64,000 bases of DNA from Melieria omissa. Lineage: Eukaryota; Arthropoda; Insecta; Diptera; Ulidiidae. Below are positions 48,289 through 61,227 of this stretch, piece after piece; positions within the stretch are counted from its first letter, which is position 1, and each line of letters begins with the position of its first letter. The stretch is taken from NCBI GenBank assembly GCA_963971225.1, contig OZ020267.1, positions 115,144,936 to 115,208,935 on the forward strand, given 5' to 3'. The notes beneath the pieces are model-generated. The model had not been told where the DNA came from, did not search any database, and was given only the letters and a program-made list of their open reading frames with translations. A program made the position numbers and the translations under genes.

Positions 48289-51200
48289 TTTACAACTTCA
48301 AATAAAACCAATACTGTTTTTGTTGCTTCAAGTTTTTTGCGTTTCAGTTCTTTTATAATCGTTCCTTAAATATTACCAAAACTTCCCTACATAAAAAACT
48401 CCCCATCGAGCCTTCCAAATTAAAGACAAAATTATGCTTTGGGTTAAGCACTCCAACCCTCTCAGGTTCCCCAGAGAACCTGTAAATATCATTAAAAAAC
48501 GAATACGAAAAAATGTTACTCGACCTTCTTGAAGTCTCACGTTGCGTCGCACCATTCGACTGCGTTTTTTCTATTATGGCCGCGGCGACTATCAGTCACC
48601 AGAAACGGCAAATGTCACCCGGTGACATACGACGAAGCATAACGAAACGAGTCCTTTTTGCTGAACTTCTAATTTCGTTGTTGCCCTTTCCCTTCATTTT
48701 ATTTTATTTCGCTCGCCGCCTGGCCGCCACACCATTCGCTGCGTCTCGTTTGCGCGTTCACTTTGGCTGCTAACATACTTGGCGACGCGTCTGCCTGGGA
48801 GCGGCGTCGACCCTCATTTTGGAAGTCGAAATTCGTCCATAATTCTTTTTATTTTTCTGACACGAATAAATCACTCAATTGTACGAAATTAAACGATAGC
48901 AAACGAGAAAGGACGAAAGCACGCAGCTCCGCGCAGCGAAATGTAATGAGTGAAAAGGGCAGAGAGACAAATAGAAAGAGAGCGCGCGCTTGGCGCATAG
49001 GAATGAGGAATGTGGCAGCAGGGGGCAGTCGTCGAATAAAATAATTCTGATTCGTGCAGAGGAATAAATCATCAGATTGGACACAGATATCATAAAAATA
49101 ATATCCTGCGCTGCGTTGCTGCCGCTGTTGCCGTCAGCATTATCCTACCACCCGAAGAGGCGTACGGCTGCGAGCATTGCAAAAGGATAGTTTTTGGCAA
49201 GAAACCGGAGCTTCAGGGCCGGCGCTCGCTCGACGTGTGATCCGCTCAGTCAGCGGCGGGCGGCACGTGAAATTGCGATGGCGCTGGTGGTGTCCGTAAT
49301 GTACCTTGCACGCGTCGCTTCTTTGGCACTCGCGGCGCTCAGCTGCCGACTCGTATATCACATTATATTGTAATAACCATCACATGGCATAATTTGATTT
49401 GTGATTTTCGATAGGAAAAATGAATTATTCGTCGAGCGCGAAATGCTGCAGTGACACTGACTGAGGCGCTGCTGTTGTCGCCTCATGTCGTCGATATGGC
49501 TGCGGCATCTGACTGACATGATGCGCGCTGCATTGCAACCCTTAATGCGCATAAATTACTTTTATTACCTGTCAGGGGGGTAGATACGTTCCCCGCTACA
49601 TTTTAATTGTGTATTGGCGCAAACTATGCGCTTCCGCCTTATACCTCAACATCGGCAGGATTCGATTTGCCGCTATACATCGACGCTCATATATACTAAC
49701 AAATGTACATAAATTCTAATTTACTACGTCGCTTTGTCATTAATTTGGGATTTGTTGTTTGCTGTTGTGCAGACTCCACAGCTAACTATCGACTAATCAT
49801 TGTCATCACATTTCGAACGAAATGTGAGAAACTATGCTGTGACATTATGAAAATATCAGATTGGCATTTTAATGAAAATGGGCGTGATTGCTTTGTAAAA
49901 TGTATGGTTTATCCATAAATATTGAACGAATGACAGATTTGTGAATCCGTATTTAGCCGCTGGCTGATTTTTCGACCAAAATTTGCACATTATTTCTTTA
50001 AACTGTTGATGCCTAAAGAAACTCTGGTCTTTTCTTAATCTCTAGAATTAATTATTACTAATTTATTATTAATTTATTATTAATTAATTTACATACAAAT
50101 GTTTTTGGTTTACACAATTTAAAATATCTTCGGTGTTTCATTACACAGACAAATAGAGTCAAGAATCTGATGGCGGCCATGTTTTAGTACTGAAAATCGC
50201 AATGCTGAACAGCTCATTTTCGTCGACTACGTGCATAGTCAATTCAAATATGTTTGCATTTATTTATTTCGGAATTGAAATCGATTCAAGTGTGGACGCC
50301 AATCGTGTGCGCATCGCGACCCGAGCACAACAAATCCAGATAGACGCAGCGAATTGAATGGAACAACACTCGACGCACAAAGAAAACGAAAACGCTGCTT
50401 AAGCGAAAACGTCATATGGACAAGCAGTACGTGAGCAGCAGTCGTAATAGTCGCTGCAGCAACGCAGCTCAACAATGGCCAACAATCAGCAACAAAAATA
50501 AGAGCGCAAAAGCACAAACAATGACGAAAAGGAGGCAGAACTTGAAGGCTTAAACAGCCAGCAGCAGCAGCAGCGGGTCCGACCAGCAATTGAGCCAGTC
50601 AGCCATGCAGCCAGTCAGCCGGCAGTTCGACTGGCCAGCGAGTGAACGAATTGAACGAATTGAACTGCGGCGACGACGACGACGGCAGCGATTTCATGCT
50701 TTTTGATGGACAGAACAATAAAAAAGGGGTGGACGGTACGAGTGCAACAACAGCAAAAACAACAGCAGCGCCAACAAAAGCGGCAGCAGTGCACCGGGAA
50801 CAGCAGCGGCAGACACAACAAAACGCCAGCGTCGTATTTGCAAGATACAAATCGTAACCGAGCAGCAGCAATAGCATCAGCAACCACAACAAAAACAACA
50901 ATTAGAAGTAGCACAGAGCAAGCAGTGCGGTGCGGCGATAGGGGGAAATGCGTTGCCTGGCGATGCGATGCGATGGATATTTTCGGAATTCGATTCGATT
51001 TGCATTTTACGACCAAAAGCAGATTTCCAACAACAACAAAAGTCGAAACTACAGTCAACGCTGACCAAAAAGGGAGAAAGGAAGAACGCATCAGCAAACC
51101 AATCATGCGGCGAACGAACGAATAGCCCAATGAGCAGAACGTACGCCTGTACAAGTCAACAACAACAATGCCAAGCACAAACAACAATAACAATGTGCAC

Positions 51201-54200
51201 GATACACCAACCAGCAACCAACGAACGACATAAAAGTTGATGGATTCTTCTTCTTGTCCATTGTGTTTATCATCTTCGTACGCTTTCATCATCAACAACA
51301 TCAGCAGCGGCAACAGCAACAACAACAACATCGCCGGCTTTTGCAATGGCTGAGAGCGCTGTGTGGCTCTGCCTCTGACTCTGGCTTCGTCTGCCTGTGT
51401 GCGGTGTGGCTGTAGAAATTGTCGTGGTTGTAGTTGTTGTTGCTGCTGTCATTGTCTTCTTGGTGTTGTTGTTGTGCTCGTACACAGTCACTGCCATTGC
51501 TGCGCGCTCACTGGCACCAACTATCTTGAGCGCAGTGCCGTCTTGAGCCATGGGCCCGAACTGGCTGGGGCTCGGAGGCGAAAATTTTAAATTCAAGTCT
51601 GAATTTGAAATGCAGTGTTTTTTATTTTTAAAACTTATGACTGTCATGCCATCTGGTTTAATATTACTGCATAACCTTTTTAACATAACCTATACAATTC
51701 TGTCCCCTTGCATTCTAAATCCGAACATAAAAAGTATCATATTTTACGCACTCAAAACATAAATGTTTTTTTTTTAATTACAAGCCCCCATATAGAAATG
51801 GACTTGGGCCCCTTTGTTTCGCCGAACGGCTGCAGTCGCACCTGTCCACATGTGCATGCACATTGCTTCCTTTTGTCGGTCCGTCCGTCTGACAACTGCA
51901 TTGAGCTGTCTGTCATCTGGAGGTATTTCGCTCACAGCCAGCAAAAGCGGGCAAGTAGCTCAGCTCAGCGTTTCGTTCGCTCACTGCTTGGCTCGCTCGT
52001 GATGATGGAATCGTATTGCCGCTGCAACCGACATCCAACCAATCAGACGGCGCACAGGTATTCCTCCTCTTCCCTTCTCGCCTCTTCCACATCAACCACC
52101 TGCTGATCCAACACATTTGCTTCTTTTACTTTTACTTGTGCGCTTTCGTGTTCGCTTTGCGTTGCTGCGACCGTAAAAGGATTCCGCGCTGCCAGCTGAT
52201 GGTTGATGGGTTTCGTGCGCAAAATGGAAGACGTCTCACTTCAGGCGACATCCCAGCAGCCGCAGCGCATGGCAGACACATCAAGCGGCCAACCTGTTCG
52301 GCTGCACATCATTGCAGCTCGTCTCCACTTGCTGCATCGTCGTTGCGTCTTTGTTTGGCTGCTATGCCCGCCGCGGCAATTGCGGCTGTCGGGGGTTCGG
52401 CGAAACAAATCGCTACACTTGAGATACTTAATTGAGATACTTGAGTATGCAATTTTTCATTTCGAAATTAATGCGAGCAGCTGAAAATGAGCGCGCAGCT
52501 CAAAAAGTCGCCCTCGTCGCACTGCGATCTGCCGGCCAACCATTTCTTTATATTTTCAATTCGGTCCTAATTTGTGTTGCCTGTTCGCGGCGTTCTATAA
52601 ATTATAATTAGACTGTAACACGACGAATTAATGAACAGCCGCAGTACCTGTGCACATCGTTCGCCGGTGGCCGATCACTTGTATTCCTTCAACTTTCCTT
52701 AATCGCCAACCCCGGACTTGACATTTCAATTGCCAACAAATATTCGGGTATTCCGATGCGATTCGACCTCCACGCCACTTTCTCTCGTGAAATTCGGGTG
52801 CCTGCTTCGCTGTGTGGCCGCTAATAAGCCCATCAACCGTGCCATATGTTTTCACAGCAGTCAACTACACCGCGCCCGCGCATCCTGCGACTATGGTTTG
52901 ACTTGGCCCTCGTCACTTGAGCATCGTTCTGCTCTTGTACCCCTTGGCTATAGATCTGACCTTTCCTCCTCTATCTGTGCCCTCTTGCAGGCTTAGGTAG
53001 CGCGATAATAATGTAATTACAATTGAAAAATTACACTTGACAGTTTCATATTTGTTACGCCACTTTTCAAAGCAGCAGAAAAATGTAATCTGCCGCTGCT
53101 CCAGCAAGTGTGCAGCGTATCTGCGTCTTTCCCCACAAATTAATCACTGTCCTCCATGCCCGGGCGAGTGTTGCGGTAGGTGCAGGCTGCGATCGGGCAC
53201 TGTAGGACAACAATGCGAATGCCAACAACATTAACATATCACTGTCAGTTTTCAATTTCAATAGATTCAACTTTCGATTTGTGACTTTGCATACCTGCCA
53301 CAAAATACCTGAGACCCATTTGTAGGTAGTATTACAAAACATAAAAAAACTATGATGGATGTATGTTTGAGAGAATTTTTCAAGAAAGAGTTGTTAAGTA
53401 CGGAAATTACGAGAGAAACGAATTGTTACGATTAAATCAGAGGGACCACGAAGTATGGGATTTTTTTCAAATTGATTGAAAAGCATTTTAGCTTAACGCT
53501 GTGACGATCAATGGAAACATGGATGCCATATTCCTAACTGTCTCGAGCACATTTTCCACATGTCAACTAAGCACGAGTAGCTAGAAACCTTAACATTTCC
53601 CTACAGCTGTAATTAAAAGTGTAAAAGGGTTATTGGATCGGATAAAAATATGTTTTATTTATTTAGTTTGGAATACAATAAAATTTCGTATAGGCTAAGT
53701 TGAACACATTTTAAATGAACATTGTACATATGTACTTCAGAATTAAGGAAAATAAAAGTGAAGCTTCTTAAAAAAAAGATTTAACGAATACATGAATCGA
53801 TTTTTTTAAACTGAAAAATCAATCTCAACATATTTGGAGATTCTATTGAATTCAATTAACCGTAGTCCTAGAGAAGTGTAGAAAACTAAATTTTTAAATT
53901 TTTTGTCTTAAATTTCTCAAGAACTGTACAAGATATGAAGTTGAGCTTTCGTGATTTTTCCTAAATCATCAAAACATACTACGATCATAAGTTTCCTTTT
54001 TTAAATCATTAACATTTCCTCTAAAAATATGACCTTCCATTTGAGAGGGTAAGTGTAGTTTTCTACACCTTCACTTTTAGATTTTTATATATTTAAAAAA
54101 TCGTTATCTCCTTCGATAAAAATATTTGAATATTTTTACTATGTTTTGTTTGTTTTTGTTTTGTTTGAACGTAAACGGTTGTACAGAGTTGATATAAGAA

Positions 54201-54383
54201 ATAGCCGGACGGAATTACAGAAAGTGAATGTGACTTCTCAAGTGATGGAACTGATGACAATTTCGAACCCGAAACTTACTGTGAAAGTTCAGATGAGAGG
54301 AGCAATGAGTTCAGTGCCGATGCAAATGATATTGTATCCGGTTCTAGTTTTACAAATGCTGATCCTTTGACTTTTCCTACTAA
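48289..54383. other. Long non-coding stretch, nothing recognised as a gene
   Basis: CAA/CAG triplets dominate 50450-50480, 50560-50580, 50740-50900, 51140-51200 and 51290-51340. They produce a 243-codon leucine- and valine-rich frame on the minus strand (50615-51346) that is the mirror image of the repeats. Positions 53300-54150 are very AT-rich and contain the palindrome GTGTAGTTTTCTACAC at 54053-54068. No domains were recognised. Confidence 0.45.
50740..50900. repeat. CAA/CAG triplet-rich run
   Basis: Imperfect CAA, CAG and AAC triplets, interrupted by other codon-sized words. One frame would be glutamine-rich but is short and lacks a domain. Confidence 0.75.
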
Positions 54384-54912
54384 AGGTTAGGTTAGGTAAG
54401 ACAGACGGCTTGCTGGTTCTCAGCAGGTACACTTGGAAGCCCCAAAGGCCCATTGTGATGGCCGATGAGAGTGTGACAAGCCCCTGTCATCCTGTATTCT
54501 TTGCTGGTTGAAACCAACCTGAGCATAGCATGAATCTAGCAATATCCTCCTCCTATGAACGCAGGGCATTCGCATAGGAGGTGCTGCACGGATTCAATTT
54601 CCTCAACATCTTCGCAGCTGCGACAGTAATCTCGATGGGGCAGACTGAGTCTTCGCGCAAAAAACCGATGGCGCAGTGCCCTATTAAGACCCCCGTCACA
54701 ATACGAAGTGCTGCTTTGCTAAACCGTAAGAGATGCAGAATTTTCTTTTGGTCCAGTTTCGGCCACAGCGTGTTAGAAGTCTTGAAGTGGCGTGTAGATC
54801 CCTGCCACCATGCTCGCATCCGTAAGCACCGATCCTTTCCGAGCCAGTTCGTTGCCAGGAATGCCTTTGTGGCCAGGCACCCAGCAGAGTGTGAGAAGGA
54901 ACATCACACTCA
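54384..54912 (-). mobile_element. 3' fragment of a second non-LTR retrotransposon (I-like)
   Basis: Read on the minus strand, RNase H sequence is followed by about 150 bases of 3' tail ending in CTTACCTAACCTAACC (complement of 54384-54399). Everything upstream of RNase H is missing. It shares the layout of the fragment at 14517-14900, and both tails end in TAACC repeats, but they are clearly different copies. Confidence 0.8.
54560..54909 (-). pseudogene. Frameshifted LINE RNase H domain remnant
   Basis: The minus strand begins WVPGHKGIPGNELARKGS, the C-terminal RNase H motif, in which NE-x-A is usually followed by an aspartate that has been lost here. A frameshift and stop follow. Then KKILHLLRFSKAALRIVTGV and LIGHCAIGFL match the next block (usually LLTGHC). 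Another shift leads to CRSCEDVEEIESVQHLLCEC and PAF, the terminal cysteine-histidine knuckle. At least two frameshifts make it inactive. It would have been the end of a reverse transcriptase polyprotein. Confidence 0.8.
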
Positions 54913-55029
54913 TCACACCATTTTATTGATGTACATTTTTTTTATAAAAAGAAATACTTTTAAGTTTGATTAAATTTTATTTATGCAAACTAAAATAAAA
55001 AAGGAAATTAAGTACTTTACTTACTCAAA

Positions 55030-55100
55030 ACAGCGTCGAGCGTCGCATTTGACTCGCGGCCCAACGCACTAACCAACTGAGCTACGGCGGCTGCCGCGCA
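55030..55100 (-). mobile_element. SINE head (tRNA-like) fragment
   Basis: It matches the head of the SINE at 37748-38053 for about 65 bases, including AGCCGCCGTAGCTCAGTTGG and GGGCCGCGAGTCAAATGCGA, then diverges at GCTCGACG. The A-box is intact and the B-box and body are missing. It is not a functional tRNA, because the 3' half and acceptor stem are absent. It lies about 120 bases from the LINE tail. Confidence 0.75.
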
Positions 55101-57432
55101 TACAGAGCCCTAAAAACACCTACATGGAAGAGAGAGATATTCTATAGTTGGAATATGTTATGAAGACAATTTTTAATAAATTTTTTTCTACCAATAAAAG
55201 CCGAATATAGGGCAGTGTCATTTGGAACAAATTCGACGAAGAAGCCTTGCGTTTTCTTTAGTTGCATCAAGTAAAAAAACATGACTAGATTCTCTGCTGC
55301 CTTACAACTACCACTTCTCACAATTCTTCGAAAACAAAAGATTGGAACGAGGCACAAAGCAACAATGCTTCAAACTATAAAAGCTCATGTTCAATTTTAG
55401 AATTCAATTGTAGAAATGTTTCGAGATGCTTTATATTAATTATATTAATTGATTTCATGTATAAATTAATCATAAATATATAAAAATTAAATTGATTGTT
55501 ATTTTTGTAAAATTCATTGCAGCAAATTAAACAACAATTTTACATTTAAAAAATACTCAAATGTCAGCATCTCATTTTCGAAAGAGAATTGAACGACAAA
55601 CGCTAAATGGGGTCAATCTGTATCTAAGTGAGCACACAGCCATACCACACACACACCCACACACGGCCAGCGATATATGGCTGAGTGCATGGCAGCGAAT
55701 GTAATTCAAAAATGTTCAATTTCGTGTGCGTGCGCGAGTGTGCGCACATTAAAAATGGGGGAAAATTGTTTGATTTTCTGGAACTCATCATAAGCGAAAA
55801 CATAAATTATATAGCACCGCAATGCACAGCAGCCAAACGCGCCGCAGAGGAAGATGTAGAAGAAGCAGCGGCAGCGCAACGCGAACGCAACACAACTAAA
55901 CCAAAAACAGTAAAGTAAATAACTCCGAAGAATGAATTATGACAGTTCTAATTGACTGAAATATGTGCGCGCGCTGGCTGCTTTCCATCACGAGATGCGC
56001 GGAGCACGGGGCCGCTGAGCCACATGAGGCCGTTCGATCGACCAATGCAAGAATCAGCAACCACACGGCCGAACGCCCGACCAACCGACCGACCGAGCGA
56101 CAGCGAAATGGTTGTGTGGCATCTTTCGGATACACTTCAAATTTGGCGTCGATGCGATGCGTTCGAATGGGATGTGAATTCTCAATACTGAATGGGGGCT
56201 GAAATGAGCGCTGCAAGGCTATGTACGAGTACTTTTGTTAGACTTGGACAAGCATAAGTACAGTGTACATATGCACTTATATGCAGCTATGTATGTGTGT
56301 GTGACATATCCGCATCATTATAAGCAGCTACTTGTGTCTGCGTTGTTATTGTTATTGCGGCTGTTGTAACTGGCGAGCGACCCACCAGGCGCCCCTCATC
56401 CGCGTCGTCACTAGAACAGTAACACTGCTTTTTATTTCGAAAAGTTACATACAAATAGTGTAAAGTGGAAAATCGAAAATAAAAGAGGGCAGCGGAAATC
56501 AAACAGCCACTCAACATGGCAGTTGTCTGCAACTGCACACCAACAACAACAACAACCGCTTGCAATGGTAACAAAAAATTCCACGCGAGCAGCATCAAGC
56601 ACCAGCGCCACCAACAGCAACACCAGCAGCAAACCGAGCAACAACAGGCAGCCTGCTGCCAGTGAAATTGGTCCAAGAAGCCGAAACATTTCTTTTTGAG
56701 TTGCGGACGGCCGCCGTGCCTCGCAGTCCCAAGCTGCGAGTGTCTACTATTTCATTTCTGAAGTGCCAGAATGTATCTGAGCGATACAACAATACACTCG
56801 ACATGGCTGGCTGGGTGCAAGTGTGAGTGCGAGTGTGTTTGTGGTGTCAGTTAGAATCGGGCAGCAACGGCAACAACGGCAGCGACAACTGAAAACAGCA
56901 GCAGCGACGTAGCCGCAGCCGTAGCGAACGCGAGAACGAACAAACTAACGCAACGTAATGGAAGAAATGGATTTTTGACAGATTTATGACTATCGAAGCC
57001 GTCTTCATTTTTTGAATTATTGCCATCGAAATAGACGAGCAGCGGCTGCTACAATTGCTGCTACAATCGCTGCTGTTGTTGTTGCCACAGTCATTGTGCT
57101 TATAAGTCTCCCGGTTTGTTGTTGTTGTTGTCGCGCAAGAAGTGCCCATCCCATCTCATCGCATGCCGGGAATGTGCTTTCTTCGCTGGCTTCCTTATGG
57201 CTGCGGTTTTGTGTTGTTTGGTTGTTGTCAGACGCATCCATCGGCTGCCAGCGAATGCTCGCCGTTTTTGTGTGGGGCGATGTGGTCGCGGCCCTTAAGT
57301 GATTGCTAAATTGTTTAATGTCACAAAATCTTAAGCAATTAGGAATCATTGAATGTTTATGTATTTTAAATAACATTTAAATAACTTTTTGAATAAATAT
57401 TAGTGATACTAGTAACAAACTATGTCTTCAGA
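55101..57432. other. Non-coding stretch with CAA/CAG repeats
   Basis: AT-rich to about 55600, then mixed. Short CA runs lie near 55648-55665, CAA/CAG triplets at 56538-56650 and 56860-56905, and GTT runs near 57072 and 57117. Short frames on both strands follow these repeats. No gene was recognised. Confidence 0.45.
56538..56650. repeat. CAA/CAG triplet-rich run
   Basis: Imperfect CAA and CAG runs. The complementary frame is rich in cysteine, leucine and valine and is an artefact. Confidence 0.75.
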
Positions 57433-57475
57433 ACAGTGGCGCACGCAGGATTTTATTTCGGGGGGGGTTTCGTGT
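57433..57475 (+). mobile_element. Solitary hAT-like end
   Basis: CAGTGGCGCACGCAGG followed by a run of eight G resembles the left ends at 27503 and 47103. No complementary right end was found nearby, so the element is truncated or has decayed. Confidence 0.5.
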
Positions 57476-57529
57476 AACTTTTCTGAGAATAAAATTTAGA
57501 TGTGTAAATCTACAGACTGAGATCCAAAA

Positions 57530-57796
57530 CCCCTACCTGACAGATTTTGGTCCTGAAAGTTAAAAATAGAAAATTTATTTAAAAGGAGACAATTTTTCTC
57601 TTTTATTTGATACCCATATCTTCATTATAGCACAAACGCAAATATTTCAAAAAATATTTTAAATGTGTATGTCCTTAAAATTTTAAAGTCCTTTAAAAAT
57701 CACTTTGGGTCAGAAAATGAAAACTGACTACGCCAGGTAAATGACCTCAAGTTTCACGCCTATATCAACATTTGGATGGGTCACGGTGTAATAAAT
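57530..57796 (+). repeat. Dispersed AT-rich repeat, copy C
   Basis: Contains CTCTTTTATTTGATACCCAT, then TGTCCTTAAAATTTTAAAGT and GTCACGGTGTAATAAA, in the same order as the complement of copy B (41540-41861). TTTCACGCC followed by a CGGTGTAATAA end is shared with copy A. The family is diverged. Confidence 0.6.
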
Positions 57797-58665
57797 GTAA
57801 AGTTGGTGTTTTCACTCAGTGATGGTAGGCTTAATATTTGCACAAATAATATATTTTTCATCTTAGGTTTTGAAACCAAAGCAAATAATTTATTTTATCT
57901 ATGAAAAAACATTCAGAAATTTATGATTTTTGAAAATGGTCGAAAATTTTACTTTTTTACAACTTTCATCGTCAGTAATTTCTCCAAATCTCATCTGATT
58001 TGGACAATCTGTATATCTCTGGAAAAGCTAAGGTATTATCTTCTGACCGACGGATATCTTTTGTTAGTCGGATGGTTCGTTTACGAGATATGTGCTCATA
58101 ACTGAAACAACAGGGTAAAAGCTGGTTTTTCGAAGATTTGAAAACGCTTCTCACAAAATTTTTTTGATCTTCAGTTTCGTGTTCAGTGGCCAAAAGTTAC
58201 AACCTGATTCTGTGTGTTCTTGACAATTTTTTTATCAAGGTATTTTGTTTTTACTTTATCAAGATGCAACATTGATAAAGTAAAAAACCCATTTAATGTA
58301 ACATAAGATAAATTAAATGGGCTGTCAAATGGGTTGTCAAATTGTCAAAAAAAAAGACAAATGAAAAATTGAAGAAGAATTTTTATTAAAAATGTTTACA
58401 ATTTTGTGAGACATATGTTTGGCTCATAGGCAAATTACAGTGCAATGCCGCCAGAACGCTTATGGGCAAAGATAGCCCAATTAATTAATGCCACAAGTCA
58501 GCTGGAAATTCCTCATGAATTCTTCTTCGCTCAACAAATACAAATTATTTGTTTTCTTCTGCTTCTGATTTCTTTCTTTCTATCCTCCTCAACCGTTAAA
58601 AGTGTTAACATGCATAATTCTTCCATTTTCAATAGGCAAAATTTCAATTTGTATGCTGTTGTCAA
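57797..58665. other. AT-rich non-coding stretch with two hairpins
   Basis: A perfect 14-bp stem (TTTTACTTTATCAA and its complement) lies at 58249-58285. A second, about 10 bp, uses CCCATTTAAT and ATTAAATGGG at about 58289-58321. No gene was recognised. Confidence 0.5.
58249..58285. repeat. Perfect 14-bp hairpin with 9-base loop
   Basis: TTTTACTTTATCAA, loop GATGCAACA, then the exact complement. It is too short for a typical microRNA precursor and could be a remnant of a foldback element. Confidence 0.75.
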
Positions 58666-58667
58666 TA

Positions 58668-59318
58668 GGTCTGTTTGGCCAGATTTCCAGTAAAAATTAT
58701 CCAGTAAAAAATATCAGGAGAGTAAGCGAGCTTACGCTCCCAAAAATGAAACTATCCAATAAAGTGAACAAACAGCAATTTGTAAGAATTTGCAAGTTTT
58801 AACTCTTGGTTACACGACTGGGACTTGGCTCACTCACACTACACAGTAAAAAGGGTGTAAACAGGAGGGTGTAAAAGCTTCATTTGAGGTTTGAAGTGGT
58901 AGGGAAAATTAAGTGAAATCAGACTTTTAATGCAAAATGCAAATAGTTCGTTGCGCTCAATCTGCACTTCTTCCCTTTGAGCTTCAGCGGGTAAAGCTGA
59001 GCAAGACGGTTGTGGGTCAGCAGACTTGCGAACGCAAGATTTCTTTGCTGTTTCCATTTGCCTCCAAATGTTTTCAAAATTTATGTTTCTTTGCAGTCGA
59101 TCATATGGCAGCCAGTCATATGTTTTTCTTGTTCTTTTTCTTACTGGCAAAAAGTTACTGGACAAAATTTCTCCAGTAAAAACTTGCAAGTTCTCACGAA
59201 ATGAACTGTCACTTTACGCTCTCAGTTTCTCTCTCGTTACTGAAGATTTGGCGTCAACAAACAGGATCCAGTAAAAATTGGTACAAATTCGTACAAATTA
59301 TTCTCTGCCAAACAGACC
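58668..59318. mobile_element. TA-flanked inverted-repeat element, 651 bp, family unknown
   Basis: GGTCTGTTTGGC at 58668 and its exact complement at 59307-59318 are flanked by TA (58666-58667 and 59319-59320). CCAGTAAAAA-type words recur at 58690, 58702, 59173 and 59268, clustered towards both ends like subterminal binding sites. No coding capacity. The short exact ends leave some doubt. Confidence 0.65.
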
Positions 59319-59320
59319 TA

Positions 59321-61224
59321 ATATCATTCACCTCTTTGACAATTTATCAAGAAAAGAGCTTTTATTTTTAGGAATAGAATACCAATTCTTGACAAATAGT
59401 AAAAACTTGACAAATAGTCAATATGGTGAATTTATCAACTGAACAGAATTGGGCTGTTAGTATAGAAAACCCTTTTTTTTAGGTGCATTTTTTGTGTCGA
59501 GTAGTGATATTGATGATTGAACGGATCGACGGTTTTAAATGAAACTTCTGTACTAATTAATAATTAATTTTAATTTACATACATTTTGATTTCTCTTTTA
59601 CGCCATTTAAATCAGAATCGTCTAATCAATTCCTTGGATTCATATAGCAGAATTCAATTTACAAATCAGCCTTGCTGTTGAGTTCACTGCTCATAAATGA
59701 CGAAAACATTTCACCGTAGAGCACCGCGCCATATCTCACAAAGCGGCCGTTGGGGAAAGGCGACCCGACCCCTTCGCCTTTGCGCCCCTGCTTAGCATAG
59801 TCAGCGCCCGGCCAAATGAATCACCATCTCCCGATAAGGCACAGCCGAATGGCATTTAAAACAAGTTCAAATGCAAACAATGGATCATTATCCGCTCGCA
59901 TCTAAACGCTCGCAACGGCCGAGTACGCGGTGGCGTTCGCACAACTCTGCCCCCGACTGGCTTATTGATTGCACTGCAGTAAAAGGCTTTTGACGATGTT
60001 TTGTTTTTGTGTATATTTTGGTGTTGGTGTTCAGCCTGTGTCTGGCTGGTGGCACAACTGCCAAGCGTGCCTGACAGCACCGAAGAATCACCCAGCCAAC
60101 CAACCAACCAACCAGCCAACAGACGACCGAGTGGACGAGCCAAATGCGCAGATCGATGCTCGTCGTGGCGCGTATGTGGCGCGATATGGAACTCACTGGC
60201 AGCGCCGCCTGATCCAGAAAACCGCGATCGCAGCCATCGCAGCGAAATAGTTTTCCTGCTTTGTATTTAAATACGAAAATATCAAAATTAGCATTTTCTG
60301 TAACAATGGCCACGGCCGGTGACGGCACGGCGAAAATAATGAAGCCAACGCTGCGCGACTGACCTGCGAGCTTTCCGGTAGCCAGGCTTCAGCGCAGCCG
60401 AGGAAAAGCGCAGCGTTGCTCGTTTTTATGTTGTTTGTGGTTTGCTGTTTGTTGCCGCTCGCCGTTTGATTGGGGAGGCACTAAATTTTCATTGGCAACG
60501 TGTGATGTCGTCTGTGACGATGACAACAACAGCAAAAATACCAACAGCGACCGCGGCCATGTCGACGGCTGCGACACGGCCATGCGGCTCGACGGCGAGT
60601 TCGCGCCGCAGTTCGCCATTCGCAGGACAAACAAGCAACCAGAAATTCCAATATCGGCCATGACGACAGCAACAACAACGCAAGTTCATCCATCCAGCTG
60701 TCCGTCCGCATAACAACAACGCCAGCTTAAAGGGCTTCTGCGCCATATTAGTAGCAACCGTAGCTGGCGCACCGTCCGCCTCGTCTCATCGCGCGCACAG
60801 TCGATGCGACGCGACACGGCTTATATTGCTAACTTCTGCATTTTATGCGAGCGCGTGCTCAGGATGATCAGCGAAAATGTTATAGGAAAAATTGCAATTG
60901 CAATTGCTGCTGTTGCTATTGCTGCGATAGCCAACAGCCAGTGGCGGGCAAATGCGAAGCGAGCTGGATGCAAGTGACGCCGTTTTTTCAGAGTTTGCAA
61001 AGGTTATTTCGTTGAGAGCAACGAGTGCAGATTTCAGCCAGTTGAATCTCTGGTGGGGACTTTGTTGGGTGTACCAGAACTCTTAACTATATGATATGAC
61101 TTGTGGCAATTTTTATATAATTCAGAAAACTGCAGGTTTCTGATTTCAGATTTGCTATCACAAAGCAAGTGACTCCCCGTCGATTAAATATTCCAATTCG
61201 CTTCCATTTATTAATTTTTATATT
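59321..61224. other. Non-coding stretch with a GC-rich island
   Basis: AT-rich to about 59690, then GC-rich to about 60980, with CCAA repeats at 60100-60118 and CAA/CAG triplets. Frames of up to 146 codons overlap on both strands with no domain. Confidence 0.45.
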
Positions 61225-61227
61225 TTT

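Noticed and set aside
50615..51346. 243-codon minus-strand frame rich in leucine, valine and cysteine, looking like a membrane protein
   Set aside because: It is the mirror of CAA/CAG repeats on the plus strand. Hydrophobic runs follow the repeats and no family motif or conserved start is visible.
55030..55100. A tRNA gene on the minus strand
   Set aside because: Only the 5' half and A-box fit. The T-arm, B-box and acceptor partner are absent and the sequence matches the SINE head at 37748-38053.
58249..58285. A microRNA precursor
   Set aside because: The stem is only 14-15 base pairs, shorter than a typical precursor arm, and of low complexity.
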